Virus record (IMG/VR): IMGVR_UViG_3300020474_000005
Span: 1 to 64,000 of that record
DNA length: 64,000 nucleotides
Source: a virus
Strand: one strand, 5' to 3'
A model generated the notes under the pieces. That model was not told where the DNA came from. It did no database searches and worked only from the letters and a program-made list of their open reading frames with translations. Shown one piece after another: positions 14,994 to 24,583 of the stretch; position 1 is the stretch's first letter, and each line of letters begins with the position of its first letter. The position numbers were made by a program, and so were the translations under genes.

Positions 14994-17900
14994 ATGCCAG
15001 TCACAAATGTAGGTAAAATATCGGGTCAGTTATTAAAAGCAAATTTAACACGTACAAGTGATTTGCTTATAGATAACACTCAAACCACATCCACTCCTAC
15101 ACTATTCATCGGACACACAAACAATAGAATAGGTATCAAAACAGATAGTCCTACAAGAGAATTATTAGTAAATGGAGATACCAAAATTGCTGGTGACAGT
15201 ATTCAAACAAACTCCATGACCGTGGGAAATCTTACCTTTAACGGCGTCACAAGCACCGTTACAGCGTCGGTAGGCAAGATTAACTTAAACAGTAGCGGAA
15301 GCCACGTGTTCAGCGAATTACGTACAGATAATTTGGCATTTACCAATAGCGGTATTAGAAGTTTGGGTGGATCGGACATTATGATTTATCCAGGTCCTGG
15401 CACAGGAAAATTTATAATTCCAACAGATTTAAAAAGTTATGGTGGCATTCATGCAACTGGTGATATAACTTTTGACGGCAGTGTATTCCTTGGAGGAGAT
15501 GGTTCAGAAGATTCATTAACTATTGGTGCAGATATCCATTCTAATTTAATTCCAGATGTCACAGGAACATATGATTTAGGTGAAACAGGAAAACGTTGGG
15601 GCGATGTAAGATTGGCTTCAATGCCAGGATTGAATGACGTAACAATTGACAACACAATTTCATTGGCAGGTGTTGCCGTCAACTTAGGTATTCAGAATAA
15701 ATGGTATGTAAGTACAAACGGTGCAGACAACTTGGCAGGTAATCACCCTAACTTTGCGTTTGGTTCTATAAAACACGCATTAAGTTACATACAAGAAAGT
15801 TCAGGTGGTCCACATCAATTACACATTTTGCCAGGAACATATATAGAAGACTTTCCATTAGAAATACCTGAAAACGTAAGTATAAAAGGTTCAGGCATAC
15901 GTTCATGTATTATTAAACCTAGAGTACAATACAGAGGTAATGATGCATTCATAATGAACAATGCAACTATGGTTGCAGATGTAACCATTACAGATTTCCA
16001 GTATGTCCCGGCGGAGGACAAAGGTTATGCATTTAGATTTTCTACAAATGCTGGAATAGTAAGTAAGTCACCTTACGTTCAAAACGTGACAGTATTAACA
16101 CATGGCGAAACAACTTCAGCATCTGATCCAAGAGGTTTTGCTTCAGGAGATGCTGGTAAGGGTGCATTATTAGATGCCAACGTTTTAGATACTGCATCAC
16201 CAAGAGCAAGTATGCTTTTCAATGGTGTAACATTTATCACTCCAGGTGTAGATGCTGTAACAGTTAAAAATGGATCAAGAATAGAATTTATAGATTGTTT
16301 TACATACTTCGCAAACAGAGGTTTGTATATGCAACACTCATTGAATCAGTACACACCATCAGCAGGTTCATACAATCCAGTTACTGGAGACATGAGTTTG
16401 ACAGTTGGAAGTCATACAATGAGAGTTGGCGAAACTGTAACAATCGCAGACAACAGTTTAACTTTCACGTGTGCCCAAGACAATCATCAAACTGATCACA
16501 CTTACCCTAGATCTACTGATCCTTATTCAGGTAAAAAAGTAACAATCACAGCCACAACTGCAACTGGTTTCACTTGTAACGTTGGAACTTCGAGCAACGT
16601 CACAGCACACTTATTCAAAAGTGCAACTTCAAACGCAGTTTCAGAAGGCACAATGAACGAAGCAAGAGTAATTGCAAGTGCAACAATATATGGAAACAAA
16701 GGTGTTGTTGCAGATGGTAATGGTTGTTTAGCATACCTTATCAGTCATAACTTTGCTTATGTTGGCACAGGAAAAAATGTTGAAAACGAAACAGATCAAA
16801 TCAATCAAGAAAATGAAGTTGAAGCATTAAACAATGCGAAAGTACACTTTGTAAGTCAAGACCAAGATGGAGATTTTAGAGTTGGTGACAACTTTGTTGT
16901 TGATTTAGGAAAAGGTACAACCACAATAGATGTAACTGGATTAGATTTAACAGGTTCAACGTTAACTGTTGGTACACCAGGTTCAACAACATTAATCAGT
17001 GCAACAGGTATCGACGTACCAAATTTCAGAATTAGTAATAATACTGTATCAACATTAGACAATGGATTAACAATAGATTCATCTGGTACAACTAATATTA
17101 CTGCAAATGCAAATATGCAGGCAAATGTAACTGTGTCAGGTGATGCAACTATTGCCGGTAGCGGTATTAATTTTGGTGATGCTCCTGGAGATACTATTAA
17201 TTTCTCTATGGACTTTACTGATAATCTTTTACCAAGCACAACCACTTTAAGCAATTTAGGAAGTGCAATTAAACAATGGCGTTCTGCCCAATTTGAGACG
17301 GCAAATATTGATGGAATACAAATTAAAGATTCTACAATACAAACAACGGATACAAACTCAGGTTTAGATTTAAGAGGTAGCGGAACAGGTTCAGTAAACC
17401 TAGAAGACATAAAATTCAAAACAGAAATAACATCAAATAATTCAAATGATGTGGGATTTGGTGTTGGCTCAGGTAGTTTACGATTTACAGGTTTACAAGA
17501 CATTCAATTGCCTAAAGGTACAACTGCACAAAGACCGGTTGCACAAAATTCAGTTAGATACAACACAGATGTAAATGAATTTGAAGTTCAATCAACTGGA
17601 AATATTCCTTTAGGTGGAATTAGAGATGGTGATTTAGATACAAAAGTTGACCTAACAAACAATGAATTTACTTTCTTTGCACAAGGCAACAACATGGGAA
17701 CAATCAACGGTTCGGGCCATTTGACTGTGCCAAGATTTGCTTCTCAAGACAAATTTACTATTGATGGCAATCAAATTACAGTCAGCACACCCGGTCAAGA
17801 AGCGGCCCTTGTTGCTAAAGGAAATGCAAAAGTTTTCCTAGATACATCACAATTTGAAATTCAAGGCGGTGAATTATTGACCACTGGCACAAACAGTGAC

Positions 17901-18164
17901 ATGGTATTCACTGGTACTGGTCTAAAACAAAACAGAGTTATCTTCTTTGAAACTACACAGGCTTACAAAGGTCACGCAGGAAACACTGCGGCCCGAGATG
18001 CACAAACAGCCAGACAGGGTGAATTGTGGTGGAATCAAACAACTTCGACACTTGAAGTATACACAGGAACTCAATGGAAATCTGCAACAGGTTTACAAGA
18101 AATCACAGTTACAGAGTCGTTTGCACAGGACTTGAATTTGCTCTACAACCTCATATTAAACTAA
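14994..18164 (+). CDS. Large beta-helix tail fibre protein
   Basis: This 1056-residue protein starts 'MPVTNVGKISGQLLKANL', shared with the gene at 18339. Residues about 235-345 look like a pectate-lyase-type beta helix (YVSTNGADN..., LHILPGTYIEDFPLEIPENV, GSGIRSCIIKP), followed by 'SPYVQNVTVLTHG' and 'TFITPGVDAVTVKNG'. A 'SQDQDGDFRVGDNF' motif near residue 622 recurs in four large fibres of this window. The C-terminal third has fibre repeats and the 'LPKGTTAQRPV' module. Likely a receptor-binding or structural fibre; the helix may bind or cut polysaccharide, but no catalytic residues could be assigned. Confidence 0.65.
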   Translation: MPVTNVGKISGQLLKANLTRTSDLLIDNTQTTSTPTLFIGHTNNRIGIKTDSPTRELLVNGDTKIAGDSIQTNSMTVGNLTFNGVTSTVTASVGKINLNSSGSHVFSELRTDNLAFTNSGIRSLGGSDIMIYPGPGTGKFIIPTDLKSYGGIHATGDITFDGSVFLGGDGSEDSLTIGADIHSNLIPDVTGTYDLGETGKRWGDVRLASMPGLNDVTIDNTISLAGVAVNLGIQNKWYVSTNGADNLAGNHPNFAFGSIKHALSYIQESSGGPHQLHILPGTYIEDFPLEIPENVSIKGSGIRSCIIKPRVQYRGNDAFIMNNATMVADVTITDFQYVPAEDKGYAFRFSTNAGIVSKSPYVQNVTVLTHGETTSASDPRGFASGDAGKGALLDANVLDTASPRASMLFNGVTFITPGVDAVTVKNGSRIEFIDCFTYFANRGLYMQHSLNQYTPSAGSYNPVTGDMSLTVGSHTMRVGETVTIADNSLTFTCAQDNHQTDHTYPRSTDPYSGKKVTITATTATGFTCNVGTSSNVTAHLFKSATSNAVSEGTMNEARVIASATIYGNKGVVADGNGCLAYLISHNFAYVGTGKNVENETDQINQENEVEALNNAKVHFVSQDQDGDFRVGDNFVVDLGKGTTTIDVTGLDLTGSTLTVGTPGSTTLISATGIDVPNFRISNNTVSTLDNGLTIDSSGTTNITANANMQANVTVSGDATIAGSGINFGDAPGDTINFSMDFTDNLLPSTTTLSNLGSAIKQWRSAQFETANIDGIQIKDSTIQTTDTNSGLDLRGSGTGSVNLEDIKFKTEITSNNSNDVGFGVGSGSLRFTGLQDIQLPKGTTAQRPVAQNSVRYNTDVNEFEVQSTGNIPLGGIRDGDLDTKVDLTNNEFTFFAQGNNMGTINGSGHLTVPRFASQDKFTIDGNQITVSTPGQEAALVAKGNAKVFLDTSQFEIQGGELLTTGTNSDMVFTGTGLKQNRVIFFETTQAYKGHAGNTAARDAQTARQGELWWNQTTSTLEVYTGTQWKSATGLQEITVTESFAQDLNLLYNLILN

Positions 18165-18202
18165 TAGTTTATTAAAGCAATATAATATAAAAACCAAATC
18201 TT

Positions 18203-18210
18203 AATAAATA
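18203..18210 (+). promoter_or_regulatory. T4-type late promoter (AATAAATA) for the 18339 fibre gene
   Basis: AATAAATA followed by GTA in the 174-nt gap after 18164. A transcript from here has a leader of about 120 nt. Confidence 0.6.
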
Positions 18211-18338
18211 GTATTAATGGTATGTCAGACCAGATATGCCAGGACAAACCGTGGTTAACCGGCGAAGAACTAACAAATAACGTTAGGTGAAAAACAGGTT
18301 AGAGGGACAAGATCCCCGTGCTAAAAAAGGAGTACACA
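18211..18338 (+). other. Structured leader of the 18339 fibre gene
   Basis: This is the longest non-coding stretch in the fibre block. It can form several small hairpins: GGTAT/ATGCC (18219-18240), the palindrome GGTTAACC (18253-18260), CTAAC/GTTAG (18270-18286) and GGGA/TCCC (18304-18316), then AAAAAAGGAG as ribosome binding site. No known riboswitch was matched. It may be a regulatory or stabilising leader. Confidence 0.4.
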
Positions 18339-21300
18339 ATGGCCGTTGGTCGAATTTCCGGGCAACTCTTGAAGTCAAACCTTCTGAGACAAGGTCAGAA
18401 TTTGGCTTTTGAGACTAACCTGTTATACATTGATGTTAATAACAACAGGGTCGGTATTAAAACCGCAACTCCGCAATATCCGTTAGATGTTAACGGAACA
18501 GCACGTACAACAAATTTAGAAGCAACTGGAAACGTCCAAGTTGGCAATATCACAATATCAGGAAACAGTATCACAACAACTGCATCGCAGTTAAACTTAT
18601 CTGCACCTGACGGAATTCTATACAACAACAATCTACAAATTGATGACCTTATAATCAGCGGAAATACTATTAGAGCCACTGATTCTAATCAAAATTTTGA
18701 AATTGTTACAAGTGGAACAGGTACAGTTGATATCTATGGTGACACAAGAGTAAATGGTAATATCCATGCAACAGGTAACATCAGAACAGATGGTAATATT
18801 ACAATTGGTGACCAAGACACAGACTCATTAACAATCAATGCAGACGTGGCATCCAACTTAACTCCTGATGTTAGCAACACATATAACTTGGGTACAGCAA
18901 CAAAAAGATGGAACAACGCATACGCAAACAATTTAACTGTTGATAACTTAACACTATCAGGCAACATCACAGTACAAGGACTAAACTTAACAGCACGTCC
19001 AGGTAAAGTGATTTACGTTGCAACTAACGGCAGTGACAGTAATTCAGGAACTCACCAAAATGATCCTTACGCAACAATAGAACAGGCTTTGTCTGTATGT
19101 GTTGCTGGTGATCACGTTCACGTTTATCCAGGCACATACACAGAAGCATTTCCTTTAACTGTGCCAACAGGCGTATCAATAAGAGGTGATGGTTTAAGAG
19201 CAGTATCAATCCAACCAACTGGTTCAACAAATACGAAAGATGCTTTTATATTAAATGGTGAAGTAACAATTGAAGATATCACTATCACAGGTTTTTATTA
19301 CAACAGTTCAGCAAATGAAGGACACGCATTTAGATTTAATCCGTCTGGCAATGATGACAGTAGTGGTTTCCAAGTTACATCTAGATCACCTTACATAAGA
19401 AATATTACAGTAATCACGCAAGGTTCAACAACAACTGCGGCTGACCCAAGAGGTTTTGCGGCGGGAGATGCTGGAAGAGGAGCATTTTTTGATGGAGAAC
19501 TTGCTACACCAAACAGTAACGAAGCAAGTTGTTTATTTCAAAATGCAACATTTATTACTCCAGGTGTTGACGCAATCACATTAACAAACGGTGTTAGAAT
19601 TGAATGGTTAAACTCTTTCACATACTTTGCATTAACAAGTATCAATGCTTACGACGGCACAAACGGAATTAAAGGTGCAGGTCAAACTGCATTGAAACTT
19701 GGTGGCTTTTCAGGAGCCGCACTTGCACAAGGTCAAGTACTTTCTTACTATGACACATCAGGAAATATATTAGCAACAGGAACTATTGCGGCAGTTGATG
19801 GTGGTAAAATTTTTATTAACGGAAAAAGCAGTGGTTTCCAATTGCCTTCAGAGCAAAACGGAAAAACAATTCAAGCAATAGGTGATGCAAAATTAGACAC
19901 AACAACTAAAAAATTCGGTTCAGCAAGTTTAAAATTAGACGGAACTGGTGACGCGGCAAAAATTAATACCAATGCCGACTTTGGATTTGGAACGGGTGAC
20001 TTTACGATTGACTTCTGGGCATATCCTAACGCAGTACAAACAACTTCATTGATTGATATGCGTAACAATGTATCAGTAGAAAATGCTTTTTACTTTTATG
20101 TCGCAAACAATGTTCCAAAAATTTACATAAATGGTGTAGATATCATAACTGGTACACAGGGTTTCAACTTATCGGTATGGACGCACTGTGAAATAGTTAG
20201 AAGCAGTGGCACAATAACAGTTTACATCAATGGTACAAGTGTAGGAAGTGCAAGTGCATCGGCGGATTTTGCAAACGCGAAACCAATGGTAATAGGAAAC
20301 AACTATGGAAACACAAATGGTTGGAACGGATACATTGATGGATTAAGAGTTTACAAAGGACAAGCATTACACACAGGTAACTTTACAGCGCCAACTACAG
20401 AAGCAGTTGGTAATGCAAACACAAAACTAGTTGCAAACTTTAACGGTAACAATGCATCTACAACATTCTTAGATACAAATTTAATTGCACAAGATATTAG
20501 AACATCTGCAGGTGCAACAGCAACATCATTCACTCTTGTTGATTACACAGACTTTGGTGCTGAAGTAAGATCAATAGCATCTGCTTCTATCTATGGAAGA
20601 TTTGGAGTTAAAGGTGACGGTGTTGGTGTAAAAATGTATTTGATAAGTCATAACTTTGCGTACATTGGAAATGATTATGAAGTAGACAACGATGCGGCAA
20701 CAGTAATTCAAGCAAACGAAGTCGTTGCAAACAATGGAGCAAAAATATTTTATAGTTCAGTTGACCATAGAGGAGACTTTAGAGTTGGTGATCAATTTAG
20801 TGTTAATCAACAAACTGGACAAGTAAGTTTCACAAGTGCGGATTTAAACATTGATGTTGATTCTACTTTAACATTTACTACAGGTTCAGATGTTACAACT
20901 ATTTCAGGAAGTGAAATCCAATCAGGAAATGTAAAAATTAGTGGTAATACAATTACAACAACTTCAGGAAATTTAAATTTAGATTCATTTACTAATACAG
21001 TTGCTTTCAGCGACAATGTTAACATCACAGGAAATTTAGATGTTGGTGGAGATATTACAATTGGTGGTAACGTAACTATTGGTGATCAAACAACTGACAA
21101 TATTACAATATCGGCAGGTATTGCATCTGACTTAATTCCTGCAACAAACAATTTATACAACATTGGTTCTCCTACAAAAAACTGGAACAAACTTTTTGCA
21201 AACGAAGTAATAGTTGACAGTGTAAAAATTACAGGTAATCAGATTGAAACTATTGACACAAATGCAGATTTAGATTTAAGAACAAGTGGAACAGGAAACA

Positions 21301-22067
21301 TAACACTTGAAAACTTTACGGCATCAGGTGATACAATTTCAAACACAACTGGAGACTTTATAGTAAATCCAGCAAGTTCAGTGTTTAAGGTTTCAGGTAC
21401 TGGCTCAATTAGAATACCATCTGGTAACACAGCACAAAGACCAGGCTCTCCAGTAGCAGGTATGATGAGATTTAACACTCAAACAAATGTATTTGAGGGT
21501 TACAACGGCAGTAACTGGATAGCACTTACTGGTGTTTATGACCTTGACCAAGACACTTACATCACAGCAGAACTTACGCCAGGTAACGATGATGACACAA
21601 TAAGATTTTATGCGGCAAATACTTTAGTAGCCAGTGTAAATTCAACTAGATTTGACGTCACAAAATTGGTAGTTGATAATATTGAAATTAGTGGAAACAC
21701 ACTTACGACCACTGGAACCGACCAGGATTTGATCTTAAACGCCAATGGAAATGGTAGTATCAGGATTGAAGACTTCAGATTCCAAGGAAATACGATAACT
21801 AATACTATATCGGCTCCGTTAAAGTTAAAAACTACTGGAACTGGGTATATTGACGTATCAGACGCTGGTGGATTTGTTATTCCGGTTGGATCAACAATTG
21901 ATAGACCAGCAACTGGCTTGTTAGGTATGATTAGATACAATACCAATGATGAGCGGGTTGAGTTATACGACGGTCTACAATGGGGATCAATTGCAGGATC
22001 TTCAGGTGCAGTAAGTATAATTGATGCAACAGAAATAGCCGTACAAATGGCGGTAACATTAGGATAG
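18339..22067 (+). CDS. Large beta-helix tail fibre protein with a LamG-like insertion
   Basis: This 1242-residue protein is a paralogue of the protein at 14994: same start (MAVGRISGQLLKSNLL), same 'YVATNGSDSN' beta-helix start near residue 226, same 'RSPYIRNITVITQG' and 'DPRGFAAGDAGRGAFF', and the 'SVDHRGDFRVGDQF' motif. Between the helix and that motif (residues about 505-695) lies a concanavalin/LamG-type jelly roll: FGSASLKLDG, DFTIDFWAYP, FYFYVANNVPKIYINGV, VWTHCEIVRSSG, TVYINGTSVG and GYIDGLRVYKG. Such domains often bind glycans. Two 'IPxGxTxxRP' modules follow near the C-terminus. The ATG at 18339 has a strong AAAAAAGGAG; the upstream GTG at 18318 is rejected. Confidence 0.65.
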   Translation: MAVGRISGQLLKSNLLRQGQNLAFETNLLYIDVNNNRVGIKTATPQYPLDVNGTARTTNLEATGNVQVGNITISGNSITTTASQLNLSAPDGILYNNNLQIDDLIISGNTIRATDSNQNFEIVTSGTGTVDIYGDTRVNGNIHATGNIRTDGNITIGDQDTDSLTINADVASNLTPDVSNTYNLGTATKRWNNAYANNLTVDNLTLSGNITVQGLNLTARPGKVIYVATNGSDSNSGTHQNDPYATIEQALSVCVAGDHVHVYPGTYTEAFPLTVPTGVSIRGDGLRAVSIQPTGSTNTKDAFILNGEVTIEDITITGFYYNSSANEGHAFRFNPSGNDDSSGFQVTSRSPYIRNITVITQGSTTTAADPRGFAAGDAGRGAFFDGELATPNSNEASCLFQNATFITPGVDAITLTNGVRIEWLNSFTYFALTSINAYDGTNGIKGAGQTALKLGGFSGAALAQGQVLSYYDTSGNILATGTIAAVDGGKIFINGKSSGFQLPSEQNGKTIQAIGDAKLDTTTKKFGSASLKLDGTGDAAKINTNADFGFGTGDFTIDFWAYPNAVQTTSLIDMRNNVSVENAFYFYVANNVPKIYINGVDIITGTQGFNLSVWTHCEIVRSSGTITVYINGTSVGSASASADFANAKPMVIGNNYGNTNGWNGYIDGLRVYKGQALHTGNFTAPTTEAVGNANTKLVANFNGNNASTTFLDTNLIAQDIRTSAGATATSFTLVDYTDFGAEVRSIASASIYGRFGVKGDGVGVKMYLISHNFAYIGNDYEVDNDAATVIQANEVVANNGAKIFYSSVDHRGDFRVGDQFSVNQQTGQVSFTSADLNIDVDSTLTFTTGSDVTTISGSEIQSGNVKISGNTITTTSGNLNLDSFTNTVAFSDNVNITGNLDVGGDITIGGNVTIGDQTTDNITISAGIASDLIPATNNLYNIGSPTKNWNKLFANEVIVDSVKITGNQIETIDTNADLDLRTSGTGNITLENFTASGDTISNTTGDFIVNPASSVFKVSGTGSIRIPSGNTAQRPGSPVAGMMRFNTQTNVFEGYNGSNWIALTGVYDLDQDTYITAELTPGNDDDTIRFYAANTLVASVNSTRFDVTKLVVDNIEISGNTLTTTGTDQDLILNANGNGSIRIEDFRFQGNTITNTISAPLKLKTTGTGYIDVSDAGGFVIPVGSTIDRPATGLLGMIRYNTNDERVELYDGLQWGSIAGSSGAVSIIDATEIAVQMAVTLG

Positions 22068-22073
22068 AATAAA

Positions 22074-22406
22074 ATGGCAACGACCTTTAGAAACAACGTA
22101 ACAAAAAACATAGGTACAATACCTAACTCAGTTTATACAGCAGGTAATGGAATTTACACAACTGTGGTTGGAATGGTTTTAGCAAATTTAACAGAATCAG
22201 TTGTAAAAGCAAGTGTAACTTTAACTGCTACTCCAGATTCAGTATCAGGTTTTATAGTAAAAGATGTTTTGATAGCACCTAACTCAAGTTTACGTGTGTT
22301 AAACTCGGGAGAAAAATTAATTGTTGCAAGTCAAAACAGTTTGAACGTACAAGCAAACATCAACGACTCACTTGATTGTGTGTTAAGTTATGTGGAGATA
22401 AGTTAA
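22074..22406 (+). CDS. Small beta-rich virion protein (paralogue family)
   Basis: This 110-residue protein is related to those at 13837 and 35485 (strand 'GMVLANLTESVVKASVTLTA', 'LRVLNSGEKLIV', and the end VLSYVEIS). It lies 6 nt after the large fibre gene and 1 nt before the next gene, as part of a fibre operon. Function is inferred from position: a fibre connector or accessory virion protein. Confidence 0.55.
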   Translation: MATTFRNNVTKNIGTIPNSVYTAGNGIYTTVVGMVLANLTESVVKASVTLTATPDSVSGFIVKDVLIAPNSSLRVLNSGEKLIVASQNSLNVQANINDSLDCVLSYVEIS

Positions 22407-22407
22407 G

Positions 22408-22869
22408 ATGTCAAATACAGTTGGACAGGATACAGTTGTTTATTTAGAAAATGGTATAAAGTCGAGATACTTCTACGGATTAAGAAGAACAGAAGAAGGA
22501 ACTTTATACATTGGAAAAGTTGACCAACTACAAGCAAACGACCCTGTAACGATAAACGTACCAGGTGCAGTCGCTGACAACTACGAAGGATTTGACCAAG
22601 GTGAAGATTTTTACGAAGGAAGAGATTTAAATCACGCTAAACCATTTAAAAATTTACAATACGAACAATTTAGATGGGATGATGTAAACTTAAATTATTA
22701 CATCAACAGCGAAGGAGAATTTGTTGTTCGATTAAACAGTAAAGTTGGAGACGGAACTATCACGTATCCACAAACTGATGAAACTTTAGTGGCACAACCA
22801 AGTGTGTTTACTATGGACAAGAACACAATTAAGTTTGATAGTAACGAAATAACATTCGATAGAACGTAA
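22408..22869 (+). CDS. Virion-associated protein, paralogue of the 24181 protein
   Basis: This 153-residue protein shares with the protein at 24181 the segments R-Y-F-Y-G-L-R-R-T-E/S-x-G-T and 'DQGEDFYEGRDLNH', then 'K-N-L-x-Y-E-Q-F/Y-R/K-W-D'. The pair flanks the cupredoxin-bearing fibre gene at 22889, which suggests a tandem duplication of a small fibre module. No enzymatic motif is visible. Confidence 0.55.
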   Translation: MSNTVGQDTVVYLENGIKSRYFYGLRRTEEGTLYIGKVDQLQANDPVTINVPGAVADNYEGFDQGEDFYEGRDLNHAKPFKNLQYEQFRWDDVNLNYYINSEGEFVVRLNSKVGDGTITYPQTDETLVAQPSVFTMDKNTIKFDSNEITFDRT

Positions 22870-22888
22870 ACGTGGGAGGATACGAAGA

Positions 22889-24172
22889 ATGACAAGACAA
22901 CTAATTAACACCGGTACTTTACCTAACGATGGTCAGGGTGACTCGTTACGTGATGCTGGTACAAAACTAAATTCCAATTTCAATGAGGTATATACTGCCC
23001 TTGGAAATGGAACGACTTTAACAGTCGTACAAAATAATTTATTCAACGCAACAGGTGCCAACAAAATTGCATTTTTATATAATGCACTTTCCGATCTGCC
23101 TAATGCTACAACCTATCATGGTATGTTCGCCCACGTACATACTGAAGGTGCGGCATACTACGCTCACGCAGGCAACTGGGTTAAACTTCTTGACGCTAAC
23201 AAGTCGATTGACCTTCTATCGGATGTAGACACTTCATCAGCGGCTCCAACAAATGGACAAGCATTAGTTTGGGACGCAGGTGGTTCAAAATGGAAACCGG
23301 GAACAGTATCCGGTGGTGGAGGCGGCAGTGGTGTCACTTTATTCACAGGACTGACTGATACTCCAAGTTCATTCAGTGGATATGCAAATGGTTTTTTAAG
23401 AGTTAACACCGCGGCAGATGGTCTAGAACTTACAACAAGTTTTGGAATTGACACATTGTCAGATGTTGACACAACAACTTCGGCTCCAACAGCAGGACAA
23501 GTTTTAAAATGGAGTGGTACAAAATGGCAACCAGCGGCTGATTCAACATCAGGCGGCGGTGCATCGGATGCCTCAACATTAGATGGTTTAGATAGTACAT
23601 ACTTCTTAAACTACAACAACTTGAACAACAAACCTACAATCGCAACTGCATTTACAGGATTAACAGATACTCCTGCAAACTTCTCAGGTGCTGAAGGTAG
23701 ATTTGTTAAAGTCAACGCAGGTGGAACAGCATTAGAATTTGTGACTTCGTCAGCGGCTTCAACAGCATTCAATGATTTGACAGACGTTACAACAACAGGT
23801 GCGGCACAAGGTGATGTAGTTTACTACAATGGAACTGCATGGGTGTTGCAAAATGGTCCAGTAACTAGATGGAATCTTGGAACTAATGGAGCACAAGACT
23901 ACACATTCAGTGGTCCTGGTTTTCCAACAACAACTAATGACCCAGTATTATATTTGAGCAGAGGACAGACTTACGTTTTTGTAAATGGTGGAGGCTCTAC
24001 GCACCCATTTGAAATAAGAGTTTCAAACGGTGGAAGTGCGTATAGTTCAGGAGTAAGTGGTTCACAATCAGGAACACAGGTGTTCACTGTACCAATGAAT
24101 GCTCCAAGTACTTTGTATTATCAATGTACGGCGCATAGTGGAATGGGTAACACAATTAATATTGTAACATAA
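22889..24172 (+). CDS. Fibre protein with a C-terminal cupredoxin-like domain
   Basis: This 427-residue protein has an N-terminal module common to phage fibres (RQLINTGTLPNDGQGDSLRD, then NSNFNEVYTAL), two 'LSDVDTxxxAPTxGQxLxW' repeats and a GFTDTP-type repeat. The last 100 residues resemble a cupredoxin: 'LYLSRGQTYVFVN', HPFEI, 'TQVFTVPMNAPSTLYYQC' and TAHSGMGNTINIV. His372, Cys413, His416 and Met419 stand where type-1 copper ligands are expected, with the C-x2-H-x2-M spacing of amicyanin. Whether it binds copper is unknown; in a fibre it may be a stable beta sandwich used for binding. Confidence 0.65.
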   Translation: MTRQLINTGTLPNDGQGDSLRDAGTKLNSNFNEVYTALGNGTTLTVVQNNLFNATGANKIAFLYNALSDLPNATTYHGMFAHVHTEGAAYYAHAGNWVKLLDANKSIDLLSDVDTSSAAPTNGQALVWDAGGSKWKPGTVSGGGGGSGVTLFTGLTDTPSSFSGYANGFLRVNTAADGLELTTSFGIDTLSDVDTTTSAPTAGQVLKWSGTKWQPAADSTSGGGASDASTLDGLDSTYFLNYNNLNNKPTIATAFTGLTDTPANFSGAEGRFVKVNAGGTALEFVTSSAASTAFNDLTDVTTTGAAQGDVVYYNGTAWVLQNGPVTRWNLGTNGAQDYTFSGPGFPTTTNDPVLYLSRGQTYVFVNGGGSTHPFEIRVSNGGSAYSSGVSGSQSGTQVFTVPMNAPSTLYYQCTAHSGMGNTINIVT

Positions 24173-24180
24173 GGATTATA

Positions 24181-24555
24181 ATGGCACAAGTTTTTGGAGT
24201 AGGCATAGATGAATTACAGAAGACACTTGGTAACAACAGGTATTTCTATGGTTTACGCAGAACTTCAGATGGAACGATCTACATGGTAAAAGCAGATTTG
24301 CTTGAACTGGAAGATGGTGTAGAATTGAATAGACCAGGAAATATTAATGAAAATTATAACAATTGGTCACGTGGAGAGGATTTCTTTGAAGGCAGAGACA
24401 CTCAACACAAACTTGTTTATAAAAACCTTGTTTATGAACAGTACAAATGGGACGGAAGAAACCTATTTTACTACGTGAATAAAGATGGTGAATTGGTATT
24501 AAAAGTTAACGAGGCGCAGACGTATACAGGATACGTTGAACCTTATAGTAGTTAG
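24181..24555 (+). CDS. Virion-associated protein, paralogue of the 22408 protein
   Basis: This 124-residue protein has the same 'RYFYGLRRTSDGTIYMVK' and 'RGEDFFEGRDTQHK' segments and the W-D-G-R-N-L-F-Y-Y-V motif as the protein at 22408, without its C-terminal 30 residues. It follows the cupredoxin fibre gene after 8 nt and precedes a late promoter. Function unknown; part of the fibre block. Confidence 0.55.
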   Translation: MAQVFGVGIDELQKTLGNNRYFYGLRRTSDGTIYMVKADLLELEDGVELNRPGNINENYNNWSRGEDFFEGRDTQHKLVYKNLVYEQYKWDGRNLFYYVNKDGELVLKVNEAQTYTGYVEPYSS

Positions 24556-24557
24556 GA

Positions 24558-24565
24558 AATAAATA
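24558..24565 (+). promoter_or_regulatory. T4-type late promoter (AATAAATA) for the 24584 gene
   Basis: AATAAATA followed by GTA lies 18 nt before the ATG at 24584, with AAGGAATTAATCA between. The leader would be short (about 13 nt). Confidence 0.55.
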
Positions 24566-24583
24566 GTATTAAGGAATTAATCA

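Noticed and set aside
16856-17503. 215-residue minus-strand frame opposite the 14994 fibre gene
   Set aside because: Composition mirrors the Thr/Gly/Asn-rich sense strand; no promoter or start signal.
18300-18338. Possible preQ1-type riboswitch before the 18339 gene
   Set aside because: An A-rich tail and a small hairpin are present, but the loop and pseudoknot bases of the preQ1-I consensus do not fit.
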